From Volutella citrinella (lineage: Eukaryota > Ascomycota > Sordariomycetes > Hypocreales > Nectriaceae): a stretch of 64,000 bases of DNA. The notes under the pieces are model-generated. The model ran no database searches. It had not been told where the DNA came from and saw only the letters and a list, made by a program, of their open reading frames with translations. The translations under genes and the position numbers were made by a program. The stretch lies in NCBI GenBank assembly GCA_034401135.1, contig JAWZSP010000006.1, positions 1,488,001-1,552,000 of the forward strand, read 5' to 3'. Position 1 is the stretch's first letter. The number at the start of each line of letters is the position of its first letter. Of the stretch, positions 1 to 13,300 are shown one piece after another.

Positions 1-1622
1 AGTCACCAAACATTGGGAACCACGTCGTCACGAAATGTGGGCTCCTGGCCAGTAGTCGCGGCGGGTCTGTGGCAACGACTTTGCAGATTGGCAGCCCGTG
101 ATGGGCAGGGACTGATCCGTCATTGTTGGGCACGAGACATCCGTTGCACTCTGCTCGCTCCGCATGGAGCCGCCCCGTCAGCAGCACGCACGGGAATCGC
201 TTGCTGGTCGCTTTGAGATGGACCTTCATCAATCGACAGGGGCTGCTATAGTGTCGGTGAGTTGGACAACGGAGCAGAGAGCTACCTGGTGGTAGCGTAC
301 GCCGTACGTGTCGTTGGGGAGATGCACCCTGCGCGGGGTGGGTAACACATTGGAGATGTTCAGCATATCAACCACATATAAGATGGCCGGTACATTGTAG
401 GCAAGGGGAAAGCGCGTCAAGACTTTACAGCACCCATCCGAAACTGCCGGGCACAGTGAACGTACCGGATATCGACCAAGTGCAGCCTCCAGGACAGCTG
501 GGCTGCAGTCAGACTTTGGACGACAGTGGCGAGATCCAGTCCGCTATTGTCGCGTTCTGTACACTCTGCGTACATTGTCACACCCTCAGCAGCACTCTAG
601 TGTACAATCGTACATAGATGCTGTACGGTACATCAGCCCGCACTAGCTCCATCGGCCTCTCCATCGACGGTCACCAGCCACCGAGGGGGTCGCTTCGTCA
701 AAGATTTCTTGATACGAGAGGCCCACGTACGATGAGGCTTCATCCTGGCCCATTGACGATCGTAACTTCGAAGGTGCCGCAACGATAGCGGCATAGGATC
801 GGGCTTGCCTCGTGGGGTAACGTGTTGGCGTCATTGTCATCCAACAGTTCGGAGCAGGAAGGCTGGGCGAGGCATTGGGCATCGCTTGGACCAGGAAGAG
901 CCTTGTTGTGGGAGGAGAGCATCGAGTTGATCTCCTGCTCGCCACCCCGAAACCAGCGCATCCTTGGCCTCAACGCGAACAAGCCCGCACGGAGCCAGCA
1001 CTGGTACTGCCGTGATCTGTCGCAGTTGTCAAAGACGAGGTGTATCTGGGTTATCCCGGACCTCCACTTAACGCGTGTGCGCTTAAGAGCCACCTGAGAT
1101 CAGTGTTAACATCTGTACCTTTGTATATCGCGTCCTTGTCGCCAATTTTCGACGCCTTCACTCCCAGTATTGCCGCAATCACCCCCCTCTTCTCTTTTCA
1201 AGAGATTCACGTATTCGAAATCTCGCGCCCATCACAAGACGGGCCCATCGCCCAATGAGACGAGCAAGAAGCGGCTCTGACAGCGGTCATACTCGCCGCA
1301 ACACCCGGGCAAAGATAGCGAGGCAACATCGGCAGCCTAACACGGCACAGCAGCAGAGAGGCATCTGTCTCACCAGTCAGGTTGTTTGGTGGCTCAATAC
1401 TGCATTACACGCCGCAGCCGTCGACGAGATAGGAGCAGGCCTCTGATAGACGAGAGAGGGCTCACGCTGCAGCCGACCAGGAAAGTAGTGGAAGAGGAAG
1501 AAGAAGGAAGCTGCAGCATCAGCAGCAGGTTGACGGCCTCAAAATTGGCAGCAAGCTGCGGCACGGAACCGACGCGGGCCTCATTCGTGGGCGACATTTT
1601 TGATTCGAAGTTGGTCGTGTCC
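1..1622. other. Intergenic stretch with no supported gene
   Basis: Only short overlapping frames on both strands are present. None has a recognisable domain, a splice-supported extension or a convincing start. I see no tRNA or transposon signature. Confidence 0.5.
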
Positions 1623-3035
1623 ATGGCTAACACGGCGAGCCAAGCGACCACCGTCCACGCCCAAGAGCCAGCCCACGCCCCTGCACAAGGCACGGAGCGG
1701 AACGGGGGCCGGGCTGGTGGTGGTGCTGGTGCCCAAACAGACCCAGGCCAAGCTCTGGCGTCAACGTCAACGTTGTTGGGCGGGCCAGCGTTTCGCGAGC
1801 CAGCCCAAGGGCCCGCCGCTATAAGCTTGGCCCGTTATTGCCAGGGCCAAGGTCACGGCGGCCAGGGCAGTGTCCACTGGCAGGGCGTGCACGGCCAGAC
1901 CCTGCACGCGCCGCCGCAGATCCTGCAGGGTGAGGTTGGGCTCGGTCGCCCAGAGGGACAAGTCGCCTCCACCGACAGTGCCCAGCCATCAGCATCATCG
2001 CCTCGACCAGAGACGCCATCCCTGGCATCCCGGCGCAACGGTATTAGTGGCAGAGGATGCACCAGAGAGAGCCCAGTAGCCGCCGCCGCCGGGTCTGCCA
2101 CTGCTGGGCCCAGTCCCATTCACAGCCCACGCCCGTCCAGCCGTTCCAGCCTATCCGGTCTGGGTGTCGGTCGCGTCGGGCGCCACAGCCAACAGCGAGA
2201 CGAGCTGGTGCACACCACTACCACGCACCACAGCCAGCGAGGCTCACCGACGCCGCTATTGCAACACCGACGTCAGGCGTCCTCGGGCTCGTACCCATAC
2301 GCGCACCAGCTCCCGCACCAACCCCAGCATCAGCACCGGTACAACGGAACCCACGACGAATCGAATTTTCCATGGCCGTCCGAACAGCAGCCTGCTGCAA
2401 CCGTGACGACGTCGAGGCCGGAGCATCAGCAACGTGGCCGCCCAACAGGAGCCGCACCCGCAGCAGCCCCGAGACAGCCCCAGGCGCCGCCTGAGGATCA
2501 GTACCCGTACCGCGGCGACAACAACGACAACCAGAGCCAGACCTGGCTTCAGGATTCGCACCAGCCTCCCCCAACGGCAGCACCAGTGCCTGTACCGGCA
2601 CCAACTGCGGCATCATCAGCGTCGCCTTCGTCGCCACTGCATCCACACCTGGCCGCTCATCCTGCTGCTCCTCCACCCCCAAGACGGCGCCTCCAGCCAA
2701 CAGCGTGTCGCCAGCGCCAGGGCCTGTCCCACTGTCGCTCCAGACGGCTCCCCCCTCGTCAGCGCATAGACCCACCCACAGCCCACCGCCGCCAGTCGCC
2801 TTTTCTTGCAGGGCCTCCTCCTTCTCCCTCACTCGCTGCCTGCTCATCTGACTCCTCCTCTCTACCTCCTCCCACGCCCTCGCCCTCTCCCGCACCCTTT
2901 TCTTCTTCTCCCCTGCACCTCTCGACTCTCTCTTCACGTCGACTCTCCATCTCGTCGCCCTCTCCCCTCTCCGCCGCTGCCGCCTCCTCATCCGCGTCGC
3001 CCTCGTCCCAGTTCTCCCTCCCCTCACACAGCAAC
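1623..3035 (+). other. Long CT-rich leader of the RfeG-like gene, open in frame with it
   Basis: This stretch is rich in CAG/CCA triplets and, near its 3' end, in CT tracts. It is the likely 5' leader of the gene starting at 3036. The frame stays open from an ATG at 1623 (CCATGGC context) into the first exon, adding 471 in-frame codons of Gln/Pro/Ser/Arg-rich sequence. The opposite strand (2218-3027) and another forward frame (2057-2494) are also open for long distances. Base composition that avoids stops is therefore the simpler explanation, and I treat it as untranslated leader. Confidence 0.4.
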
Positions 3036-4454
3036 ATGTCGTCGAGACAGTCCCGGAACCAGGGCCCCTCGGGCGGTAACACCACGAGACAGAATGAATA
3101 CTTCGTCCCCCGTGATGGCATCGACCGTGAAGTCATCTCCGCCGATATCTGTCGATACCTCGGCAACGACGCCCTTGTGCGTCCCGGCCACTACGAGGTA
3201 AGACTCCTTGTTTACCATCGACGACGGATTTATCACTCGGCTCTCTCTTTTTTTTCCAGCGCAACACTCGCTGTCTGGCGCCGTTGCGTGTCCCGCCTCG
3301 CGAACCCCGCTATCCACATCATACCCCTGTCGGCACCAGCAACGAACCGAAATGGCTCACAATTCCTCAATAGGACCCTCAAACCGGCCAAGTGATTCAA
3401 GGCTACTACATCACCGCCTACAGAAACCTAACCACAGTGAGTCTCCTCCCTACCAGCCAAAATTATGATGGTTGGTTCCCTGGGCTAACCGCTTACCTCC
3501 ACTAGGCCATGATCGAGGATCTCAAGGCAGACTCGGCGCGGTGGGATAGTGAAAGACGGGCGCAGACTTCGCGCAATACCCCTGGAGGTATCCACGCCTC
3601 GAGAGAAGCCCTGGGCATTCCCCCGAGACACTCATCTAACTCTCCTGTAGTCCAGTATCGCTACTCCGAGACGCATCAGTCCCGTCAACACCACGGACCG
3701 ACCGAGGCTTCTTACCAGCAGCAGGACCCATATGCTCGTGATACCGGATATGATGGACCTAGATACCCAGGAACCGGCACCCCAGGATACACTGGTGTCG
3801 GAGGCACCTACAGCCAACAACAGCAAGGTTACAGTGCCACAAGTGCTGGTGCTGCCTACGGCGGCTATGCCCAGCCCCAACAGTCCCCTCCCCCCTCGGA
3901 CCCCCGGTTCGCAGCGCCTCAGGCCAGCTCCGTGGATCCGGCAGCCTACGCGGCGGCCCAGGCTGGTGGCCCGTACGTGCAAGTGGGCGCAAACCTCCAT
4001 AATGCGGCCTTCACAAGCAGGGACCAGTATGCTAACCCCAGAACCACGTCGGCTGCTGCCATGCCCTCGGGATACGTGACGGCCGGCCAATCTGGTTACC
4101 CTGCCACCACCCAATATGCGTATAACACCCAGACTCAAACCGCTGGTGGCCAGGCCGCGTATTCGCAGCAATCCATAGACCCCTTTTACGGTCGCTGTGC
4201 GTATTCTCCCCCTTGTCGAGAGAGGGATGGTATCCCCTTCCCGTAACGGCGCAGCATCTAACTGTTTAGTGTCTTCAGCTCCGGCAACCCAGTCTACCCA
4301 AGGATATACCTCCCAGGGACAACAGTATGATGAACCTCGTCCTGCTCGCACCTCTGCGACGCCAACAAATACCCAATCAAGTTCCAGTGGTACCAGTAGC
4401 CGCCGTTCCAATGCGGAGCACGACAAGCACCGCGACCGACGTTCCCGTCACTGA
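3036..4454 (+). CDS. rfeG: RfeG-like glutamine-rich putative transcription factor
   Basis: Four exons fit: 3036-3197, 3374-3436, 3506-4196 and 4270-4454, giving 366 aa. The N-terminal ~110 residues are the conserved part. They open with MSSRQSRNQGPSGG, continue through a segment ending LVRPGHYE, and after splicing read DPQTGQVIQGYYITAYRNLT and then AMIEDLKADSARWD. This matches the fungal family annotated as transcription factor RfeG, named for binding an Aspergillus promoter; its biochemical role is poorly defined. The rest is low-complexity Gln/Ala/Tyr/Pro/Gly sequence ending in a basic RRSNAEHDKHRDRRSRH tail. The third donor is ambiguous: GTGCGT at 4197 is the better match, GTCGCT at 4191 also keeps phase. 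No DNA-binding fold is obvious. The family call is from memory of the N-terminal motif. Confidence 0.8.
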
Positions 4455-6619
4455 TAGAGATTTCTTCCGCTGTTTGGAGCACCAGGACCGATTCCTTCCC
4501 CCCCCCACCCCCCCTGACTTGATGAGGGCACCCTTGTCCTCGCGAGTACGTGATGATTTCTGCATTATGACCCGGATCAAAGGAGTTCAGCTTGTTTTCC
4601 GTTGGACTGGCGTCTTTCGTCCCTCTTTCTCATTGCTCGGACCCGGGATCCAGGCTTTTCTATTCCGGCTTGTGCCATCTATTGTTGCAAGTTTGCAACC
4701 ATCAACTAAGTGGACTTTTTCACAGGTGGATATCCCCTGAATTGGTGATCCACCACTCTGGACCTGGACATGGAGCGATACCTGGAATTATCAACTTTGC
4801 TGCTCTTCCTTACCTGGTACGGATGGTTGCGCCGGAAATTCAATCCTGGACTTTATGGAGACGCACATACCTATTGAGGAACCTTGGCCTTTAACGACTT
4901 TTCTTTTTATATGGATGGATCCAACTCCCTTCCGTTGAGGATACTCCTTCGACGACCGTTTGCCACGGATGAGATATGCTGCATACGTTAAAACTTTGGA
5001 TACGGCGCTGGGTGGGAAAAGATGGGCGTCCCACAAGATGCGCCCTGGGAGGTGGCCTCACAATCATCGCAGCCTTGCTGTCCGGACCCGCCATTTGGGG
5101 GACTCTGTTGCTTTCTGTATCCCGGATCTGGTTATTCTCCTTCTTGCCCCACTGGCAACCTGGAAATTGATGACGCTCGTCGTCGACAGGTCTTCTAATT
5201 AGGTTGGCAGTTCCGGCGTCCGGTCAGCAAGGTAAGTTTCCAAAGAGCTTGTATATACTAGCCACGCCCCTTGTTCAAAAAGGATGATATGTTCCTGTTC
5301 AATCTTGTTTCTCCCGTCATGGATGCACCCGCGGATACAGTTTCCAGAATTTGTCATTCTTGCCAGCCTGAAACTAATGATTGTGATGTCACTCATAGCA
5401 GCTAGGTGCATCTCGCCATGGAACTTGCTCCCGCTCTTCTCTGGCACCCACCGAAGGACCCTCTGCTGCCTAGGATTACTGGCTTTGGCTTCAATCTCAT
5501 CCAGTGGACCGTGCCCAACCGGGACCAAAAAATCAGCGTTGCTTTGCACTTCGCCCTACCCCATGGTATTGTTGCATTCGCATCATGACTTTTGTTGGCT
5601 CTTCGCATCTCCACGCCCACTGGGTCCGGCCTTCCTATGGCTTGCCAGCCGTGAGCATAATCAGATTTGACTCTTGGGTAAGGTTCTCTTGGTTCTATCC
5701 AGAACGACACTTGAGTTGCCCGGAACCTGGAGACATATCACCCAATGGCTGGTTGACTGGAGCGCTTATCAACACACCTGCTTGTTGCCAATGTCTGTTT
5801 CACCTTCCCAAATGCTCCGATTATGCCTGTGTCAGTTGGCAGTCGTTCTTGCGCGGAGTTCAGCCTCATTCTACCGTTTCCTGCTTCATTGCTTGGTCCA
5901 CTCGTCACGACAATGTCAGCATCAGCATCAGCAACTCAACCGTTTTGCACTTTCGTTATTGGGACGTATACACCTGCAGGCGCCCGACTCCTGGATCCTA
6001 CTTGAATCATCTTGTGCGACGGATACCATCCCATGGAGTAGATTAGAGCAACGAATGACAGTTGTCAAAGGTCTAGGTGGATTGGGAGGTATCGCCTGTC
6101 TTTTGGGCTTCTTTTTGTATTTTTCCATTTTCCCCCCCCCCCAGGGAAGTTTGGCGTTCGTGGGTAATTTTTTTTTTTTTTTTTTTCATGCACCGGGATA
6201 CACTTATACTGGCACGTTGGTACTTGCTGAGAAGGGTCGTGGTTTATTGCTCTAACGAATCAACAACTTCATTCCCATCTTCCATCGCGTGTAAGCCCCT
6301 GTTCTCCCGCCTCCTGATAGCGCAGTGTGCAGCGACGTTCGTGATTGCGTAGCCAGCATGGCGAAGCTCAGGTTTGTGCATGATGTTGTCGCTGAGCAAC
6401 TGCCGTCTTAGCTTTGTTCATCTCCAGGTATCAGGGGCGGCGTGCTGATTTGAAATGTCAATGTGCATCTTGGTGAACTGAAGCAGACAGGGCCTGGCCG
6501 GGCCTGGACTGACACCCAAAAGGGCAAAGAAAAGAACAGGTTAGGGCCTGGCAAGCTCAGGCTAGTAGTAGGCTCAGATCAGTGTCCTTGTCGAAGAAGG
6601 AACAAGCTGAAGAGGATGT
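4455..6619. other. Long intergenic or 3' UTR stretch
   Basis: About 2.2 kb without a supported gene. Several open frames of 100-190 codons lie here but overlap on both strands and show no domain or intron logic. A run of about 19 T residues sits near 6169-6187. Part of the interval is probably 3' UTR of the RfeG-like gene. Confidence 0.4.
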
Positions 6620-7360
6620 CTAGCTCGACCCAGCGTTGCCGCCGTAGTTGGATGGCCCGCCGCCGTCCGAGCCGCCGCCCAGTCCGCCGTGGCGGCGTCG
6701 GCCGTCGAGGTTGCACATGTGAAGGCGCTGGTACACGCCGTGATGCTTGTGCGAATCTTGAAGGATGTAGGACCTGTCCCCGAACTCGGCCGCGAAGAGC
6801 ACGTAGTTCGGGTCATCCCCCGGGGGCGTGTTGAGGAGCTCCTCCTCGACGAGCCGCTCAATGAGCTTCTCCAGCCAGGTCCTGCTCATCTCCATGCGGC
6901 CGGCGTCCGAGTTCTCCACGTCGACGCCCTGGATGGGCATGGGCGGGACAAACTCGCAAGCAATCTCGCGGACGTCGTCGATGTTCTCCCCAAGGACGTA
7001 GCCCAGGTGGACGGTGCTCTCTGCCGGAGCCATGGTGGCAACGTCGGCAACATGCTCCTCGACGAGGGTGATGGCGGAGATGGCAGGATAGGCGTCTCGC
7101 GCATCCTCTGGGGCAAAGACGGCGTGCATGAAGAGTCCGCCGATGGGGTCGTTTGGCCCCGTGGTCTGGACAAAGAGCTTGGGGTGATCCCCAGCATAGT
7201 CGACCCGGTGAACTTGTTGGAAAGTCAAGGGAGGCGGGGAGGGGGAGTTGGAGCCGGAAGGGGAGAGGGCAGGAGGAGTGTTTGGAGGAGACATGCCAGT
7301 GGGAGCGACGTTCAAGTCTCCTCTAGCCTGAGGAGTGGGAGTCGGGTCGCGGTCAGTCAT
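6620..7360 (-). CDS. Conserved protein of unknown function
   Basis: A single-exon frame of 246 aa starting MTDRDPTPTPQARGDLN. An upstream in-frame extension exists, but the ATG at 7360 begins the sequence that looks protein-like. Residues 1-50 are a Pro/Ser-rich disordered segment. The middle, about 55-205, has regular alternation of hydrophobic and acidic residues (for example STVHLGYVLGENIDDVREIA and SRTWLEKLIERLVEEELL) and looks folded. The C-terminus is a Gly/Asn/Ser-rich tail. There is no signal peptide or membrane segment. I do not recognise a named domain. It is convergent with the RfeG-like gene. Confidence 0.65.
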   Translation of the reverse strand: MTDRDPTPTPQARGDLNVAPTGMSPPNTPPALSPSGSNSPSPPPLTFQQVHRVDYAGDHPKLFVQTTGPNDPIGGLFMHAVFAPEDARDAYPAISAITLVEEHVADVATMAPAESTVHLGYVLGENIDDVREIACEFVPPMPIQGVDVENSDAGRMEMSRTWLEKLIERLVEEELLNTPPGDDPNYVLFAAEFGDRSYILQDSHKHHGVYQRLHMCNLDGRRRHGGLGGGSDGGGPSNYGGNAGSS

Positions 7361-9677
7361 GTCGAGAAGCAAGAAAGGAGGTAAATGAACAAATTGGTAG
7401 AGTTCGCGCCGTCGGGCTTGGTGCTCGCGGTGGGGAGTGAAGAGCAAGTGGTGTAGAAACGTTCTTTCAGATGCGCCAGTGGGAAACAGCCGTCTAGATA
7501 TACCCGGTATCCTTGGCAGAGAGGCACGAGAGACGAGTCAGCGAGTCTCCACAAGAGGCTGAACGGAGCAGAGGACCAGGTGCGCTGTTACAACAAACGG
7601 CATTGACAGTCGGGAGCATGGGGCTGACTCCCGATGGACTCATACCGACGCCCGCGCGTACATGGAGAGCGGGAGGATGCATATCCTACTTCCGCCCGTT
7701 TGCAAGTACACTGAGCGAAAGCATCGACCTGCTTCGGCCACGTACAAGGCGAGGCAGTCAACATGACACCATTGGCGTCCTACGGGCAGCCGTGTAACTC
7801 GCAGACGCCCTCAATTTGAGTGACACGGGGACCAAGAAGCGGAATCCTCCTTGCCGGGGTAGCGGCCGCGAAGAGCCCAGTGGGAGGGAACCGAATAAGA
7901 GATGCTGCCGCTGCCATGTCAACCGATTGGTACCTCTTCTATATCTCCCCTCGCCGCATGCCCTGACAGCCTTGGGACAAGATGCCCTGCTGAGCGGGTG
8001 CCTCCTTGCTGAACCGCTCATACCGGACAGGCCCCCAAGTTTCCGCAGGCCCCTCGAACTTGCTATTGTTTGTAGTTTCGGTCTAGACGCAGTGTATTGC
8101 CTTCTTTCTTGGCGAGATAGCCGGGGTTGGTCATTTCGCGCCGGATAGATGCAGTTCTAGGCGTGAGAAGACTGCGCACACATGATACGGCCACAAATTA
8201 GAAACCTTGATGTTGACAAACCAAAAAGGATAGGCAATCCGGGGTCAGTGGGGATGCTTGGGGGCTTATGCGGCATCTGAGGGCACGTTATCCCTGTGAA
8301 ACGCAATTCAAGCATCGGACCCCATGGCTGGTGGTGGTGGTACAAATGCAGTCGTCGGGAAAATAGGGTTTCTCTGGCGGTCCCTGTCTTGACTGAGACA
8401 GGCAGACACGTAGCCCAGGACACGCGTTGGCGACGACGATATTTCGCCGAGAACTCATACGTGCCTACCAGAGGGCGGTTGGCCTATGCGTGTAACGGGA
8501 GATTGGAGCTGGCTTTGGAGCCGTTTGGCCCGGCTTCACTGTGCCTGGCGAGACGTCACAGATTTGGCCACGCGGACACATGCGAACGGCTACCGACATA
8601 AGATAGCGAGGTGCGCATGGTCAGGATGGAATGGCGCGAGGGCATGCATCGGGAGCTGCACATCGGCACGGCTAGTCCAGCGAGGGAGTCGAAGAGTCAG
8701 CCGATACGGATACCCGCCTTGATATGACGGGAGTCGGTAAGAGACAAGTGTGAGGCTCGTCAGGACCATACGTTGTCAAGTATACCACCGCCGACTCTAT
8801 TTGCTGGGATTGGCAGCAGTGTCCTTGATACGAGCAGCCCTTGATGGTCGAAGTCCCTTGATGGTCGAAGCTGGCGCCCTCTCAACACCTCCGACGAGCC
8901 TCGTAACGCTTTGAGCACGATATCGAATTGACGCAAACAAAGGGTAGACGAGGGTAAGCAGCGTTTGGAGGGTGCTCGGACACCAAACGAAGAGAGGCGG
9001 GAAATCGCACACCGAAGCACGGTAGCTGAGCAGGGGGATCTCATTCTTACTGGCCAGCCCTTCGGAGACTTGCATTTTCCACTGGTTGCATGCAGGCTCC
9101 AGAGCCAGCCTAGGCAGTGACAACCTCCAACGTGTCAGGCTGCAAGCCTATAGTGAATCACAACAGCCGATTCTGCAAAAGAATGGATCAAACACACAAG
9201 ACTGCGGAGCCGAGTGAGGGAAAGTGACAAGCTGTGCGACCTTCGCAAGCCCAGGCTGTGTGCCACCATTCGTCATTCGCCGCGCTCGTCGGGATGGCTT
9301 GAGCCCAAGCGCTTGCTTCGGTTGCCTTCCTCGAGCGCCGCCCCTAGTAATATTTGGTTCGCATTGCTCTGCCCCGGCAGAAAGCGGCTCCTCTGTCGAC
9401 AGCTTGGAGGTGTGTCTGCGCAGTGCACCTGGCATGCGCTCATTGGCTCTCTCATGCTTGTTCGCGAGCCATTTCCAAGCCGGGCGTTACTTCGCAGGCT
9501 CCTGCATGAGCGGCTGTTGGGCTGTTATTGCATACCCGGGTCTACAACCTGCACAACAAGTTCCGGCCATCACGGTCGGGCTCGGGCTCGATGTCAACAG
9601 CAACAAGAACAAAAGAAACGACAGAAAACCGTGGAAACAGCGATATCGTATCAATACGAGCGGACGCAAACAAAAAA
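7361..9677. other. Intergenic stretch, no gene seen
   Basis: About 2.3 kb. Overlapping short frames on both strands only; no domain, RNA gene or transposon ends were recognised. Confidence 0.45.
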
Positions 9678-10322
9678 ATGGCGACAATGGTCAGTCAAAC
9701 ACCACACATGGCCCTCGTCTCGTCTCTCTACGACCAGGCTGTGGCCCAGGACACCAGGTCCGCAGTCTGCTCATTTTGGCGCCACCTCATGGAAAAGAAG
9801 TTCCCCTCCTGGGAAAATTACGGCGTGACGGTAATATCCTACCCAGAGGATTCGAGGCGTGCGTATCTGGTGGTGGAGCTCTTCTTGGGCATCGAAGCAG
9901 GCTTCACAACGGTCATGTTCGCGGCCGTGACAAGCCGCTGCTCAGCTGACTTGGGAGAGCTCGAGGCAGAGGCTCTTACGGCCGTGCAGAAGTATGTTGG
10001 AATCACAGGGACGCCGTGTGACCATGTTATGACGGCTTGGGGTGTGCGGGCTCGGGTTTGGGCTACCGACGATGAGACTGAGAGATTGGTGCCGCTTTTC
10101 GGGGCAGCAGCGCCAGCAAATGCCGGCGAATATGTTGATTCTGGCGGAAGGGATATGTATCTCCTGGATTGGTCAATGCGTTTGGCCAAGGATTGGATTC
10201 GGGGGCAACTTACGGTAGCAAGAAGTTCAGCCGCATCTAAAAGTCAACCGATAGGCGATAACGCAACTGCGCCATCTGCTTCTTACCATGGAGAGGAGCA
10301 GGGTTCTGACGCAATGCAGTAA
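9678..10322 (+). CDS. Hypothetical protein, unknown function
   Basis: An uninterrupted frame of 214 aa from the ATG at 9678, which has a good AAAAAATGG context. Two upstream in-frame starts (9591 and the region at 9528) would add a polar N-terminal segment. The core (MALVSSLYDQAVAQDTRSAV, then FWRHLMEKKFPSWENYGVTV, then a hydrophobic stretch ending in GFTTVMFAAVTSR) looks like a real soluble fold. The last 40 residues are Ser/Ala-rich and probably disordered. No known domain is recognised. It stands alone, with more than 2 kb of gene-free DNA on either side. Confidence 0.5.
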   Translation: MATMVSQTPHMALVSSLYDQAVAQDTRSAVCSFWRHLMEKKFPSWENYGVTVISYPEDSRRAYLVVELFLGIEAGFTTVMFAAVTSRCSADLGELEAEALTAVQKYVGITGTPCDHVMTAWGVRARVWATDDETERLVPLFGAAAPANAGEYVDSGGRDMYLLDWSMRLAKDWIRGQLTVARSSAASKSQPIGDNATAPSASYHGEEQGSDAMQ

Positions 10323-13300
10323 GAAGACAAACCAAACCCAGCTGTCGAAAGGGTAAGAAATTGGAGAGGCAGTGCCAACTGAGCATGTAGATGAGGGGAT
10401 TCTGCTGCAGAATGTGGGATTGGAGTCGAGCCGGGAACAGCATGTATGCCCTGGAAGGACGAGACGCAGGCTTCTCAGCGGGCTGTACGGAGTATGAGTT
10501 TCACACCCGCCGTGTCGGCTGTCAACCCAGGCAAGAACCGGCTGGTGCTTCCCACATATTTTTCTGTCAAGTAGGCTGTGGGCCAGCAGGACAAGGCATA
10601 AAGAGCTAGCAGCGGCATATGTGAAATGACGAAATAGGATGGACTACTCTGCGCCCAAACTGCATGAAGCGTTCACCTTGCCGAGTCAGCTCTTTGCCCT
10701 CCAGTCCTAATTGGTCCGCAGTTGCGTAAGATTGGTTGCCGGACGGTGAGCTACTTGCTCCTAGTTAGCCACGTGAAGGGTCCCTCGGAGGTTGATCCTG
10801 TCCCCGATTCCGGGAACTAGTAGTGATGGCCTGCTGTTGCCCGCCACGGTGAGTTGTAGGCTTACCAGGATGTGCGGCTCTCTCAAGGCTTCTTGGAGTT
10901 TCTTTTGCCAATCAGGCTGCGAGGCGGAAACGCAGGGGAAGAGGTCTGAGACACAAGGAAACGGTACACCTCCACGGAGTACCAGCTGTGGGCACGTCCA
11001 CTCGGTTGGGCTATCAGCTTGGGGGCAGTGGCTGCTCATGGAGATGCGGACCAGGCTTCGGGGCGTTGCCTTGGCAGATGCTGGCGCGGGGGGTTTCTCT
11101 GGCCTGTCACCTGTGCTGCTGTGCGACACACTTCGTCCGGGCTGGTCAGGTTGGGCCGCGAGACGGCCGTGCTATCACGGAAGGAGCACTTCTTGGTGGG
11201 TAGTTTGGCGTGTGGGCGCCAGCCGTGGCTTGGTCGCCACCACAGCGGCCTGCTTGTGGCTGCGGCCTGCTTGTTTGCTACGGCCTGCTGCTGACGCCAT
11301 TGTGCAAGTCTTGGGTAATTGGACGTTGCTTGCCGGCCCGGACTTGCTGGAGATGCTTCGGCGGAGATGGCGTTGCGAAAGGCAGCTGAGAGACGCATTA
11401 GTGGCAATGGGTTCTTGCCTCTCTTGCGGCGAGAAGGTTGCTTTGGGTCTTGCTCCTCTGGTCCTACCCTGGCTATCGTTCCCGCTCCCGCTCCTGCCAC
11501 TTGGACTGTTCTGGCTCCCGCTCTTGCGCTTCGTGCGACTTGATGATTATTAAACAGCTGATATATAATTCGATTGGCTTGCATGGTAATGTCGTGTAGC
11601 AGGATAGCGCTGGCCGAGTAGTTTTGAGCCAACTTCTGCCTCCCGTCCAATTCGTAGTACTCGTCAGTACTGAGTTAGAGTACTAGTACTAGTGGCACTG
11701 CGTTTCTTCAATCCTGCCGATAGCCATACAGTGCGGGCTAGGATCGCTCGTTCCGACATCTGGGCAGTGAGATGCAGAGAGGGAGTCTGCGACGATGCTG
11801 CACCAGGCGGCTGGCCTCCACGTACCCAGCTAGACGGGAAAAGTGAACGTCCTCGGCCTCACACAAGCATCCCCGATACCACCAGGTTTCTTTACTATCA
11901 GTGAAAATGCTCACCGAGACACAATGGCCCTTCCGATCCTAAACATCTCTAAACCTCATCGAATCCTAAAGGTATGCAACCTAAGCGAAGTCAGCAGGAG
12001 GATCGTCTCATTCACGCTCGATTCTTCCCGTCAGCCACCTTAGATGGATGGACGATCTCCCACCATGCTCGTGTGGGGCACCGTCGATTCGATGGGGTTG
12101 GTTGGTTGAACAAATGTCCCGGATCCCAAGGCGGTGAGAGGAGCTCTGACGAATAGGACGCGGTGGACACAGTGCACGACCGATGTCGACCTGTGATGCA
12201 GTGATATGATGAGGCACGCCTGGACATGGACGGCTTTCTCCACAGTGCTACCCAGAAGCGAAAGGCGGGGCGCAACAGATGAATGTTTCGTCGAAATCCA
12301 GACTGATTCCGTCGCCTCCATCCCCTTGCTTAGATTTAGGTGGCCTGGCCCAAAAACGGCGACCTGCTTGTGTTCTTCATCCGACCATGTCGGGATCAAC
12401 TCTGTTTACCCAGGAACTAAAAAGGAAACCCGCGACCGGACAGTAGTGGTACTAGTACAAACCGTCATCACTCCCTCAAGTCCAAGAGCCTGGGGCAAGG
12501 AAATCTCCAGCCCATCATACTAGTTAGCAGCAAGAATCCCGGACATTCTGCCTGCCAGCCCCAGGATTCGTATAGTCCACGTACCCATGTTCGAGCCCGT
12601 GTCCGCAACTCCGAGATACCCCAATTTTGAAGCAGGTTGGGATGTCATCGCATCACCCGGTATGTAATCAAGGCTGCAGCCGGTCCCTTGTTTGTGCATC
12701 GGTCAACGCCTGGGTCTCACATTTACACTCACACCCGGTCTTGGTGAACTGGTGGGAGGCAGGAGTCGCTACGACCGCGCCTGATTCCGACTCTCCTTGA
12801 TGTAAGAGATACCGTTGGTCGCCGAGATTAGGACGCAGAGGCACAGCGAAATGAATATCGCATCATCAGACAGGCACCCCGAGATGCAGGGAAAAGTGCA
12901 CAATAATAGTAAATGAGCGGGCCCTGAGGAACAGGCAGTAGAGACTTGCTCCTAATACGTAGGAACGGGCCTTTCTTTTACCTGGTCTTCATTTCCCTGT
13001 GTTGCTCTCATTTTCTTTTTTTTTTGGTCCCTTTCTTTTTTTTTTTTTTACTGGGCCAACAGAGGGCCGCCTAAACAAACTCGATGGACTCGAGCTGGTC
13101 GTCGGGTCCTCTCCATCTGCATTGTGACGCCGTTCCGCTCCTAGTGGGAGCACCAGGCTAACAAGGACTTGGCTGAATTAGTAACCGACAGTCTCCAATG
13201 AACATTATCTCTGCGTGCCCAAAGGACCCAGCCTAATAGCTGCTTACCCACACACACGCACACGCCAACTCGCGCACAAACAATTTTGCCGCGTGCTAAT

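Noticed and set aside
2218..3027. Minus-strand 269-aa open frame
   Set aside because: Arg/Glu/Gly-rich with no domain. It mirrors the CT-rich leader of the RfeG-like gene and is best explained by composition.
11036..11650. Minus-strand 204-aa open frame
   Set aside because: Low-complexity Ala/Gln/Arg sequence with overlapping frames on the other strand; no homologous motif and no splice support.
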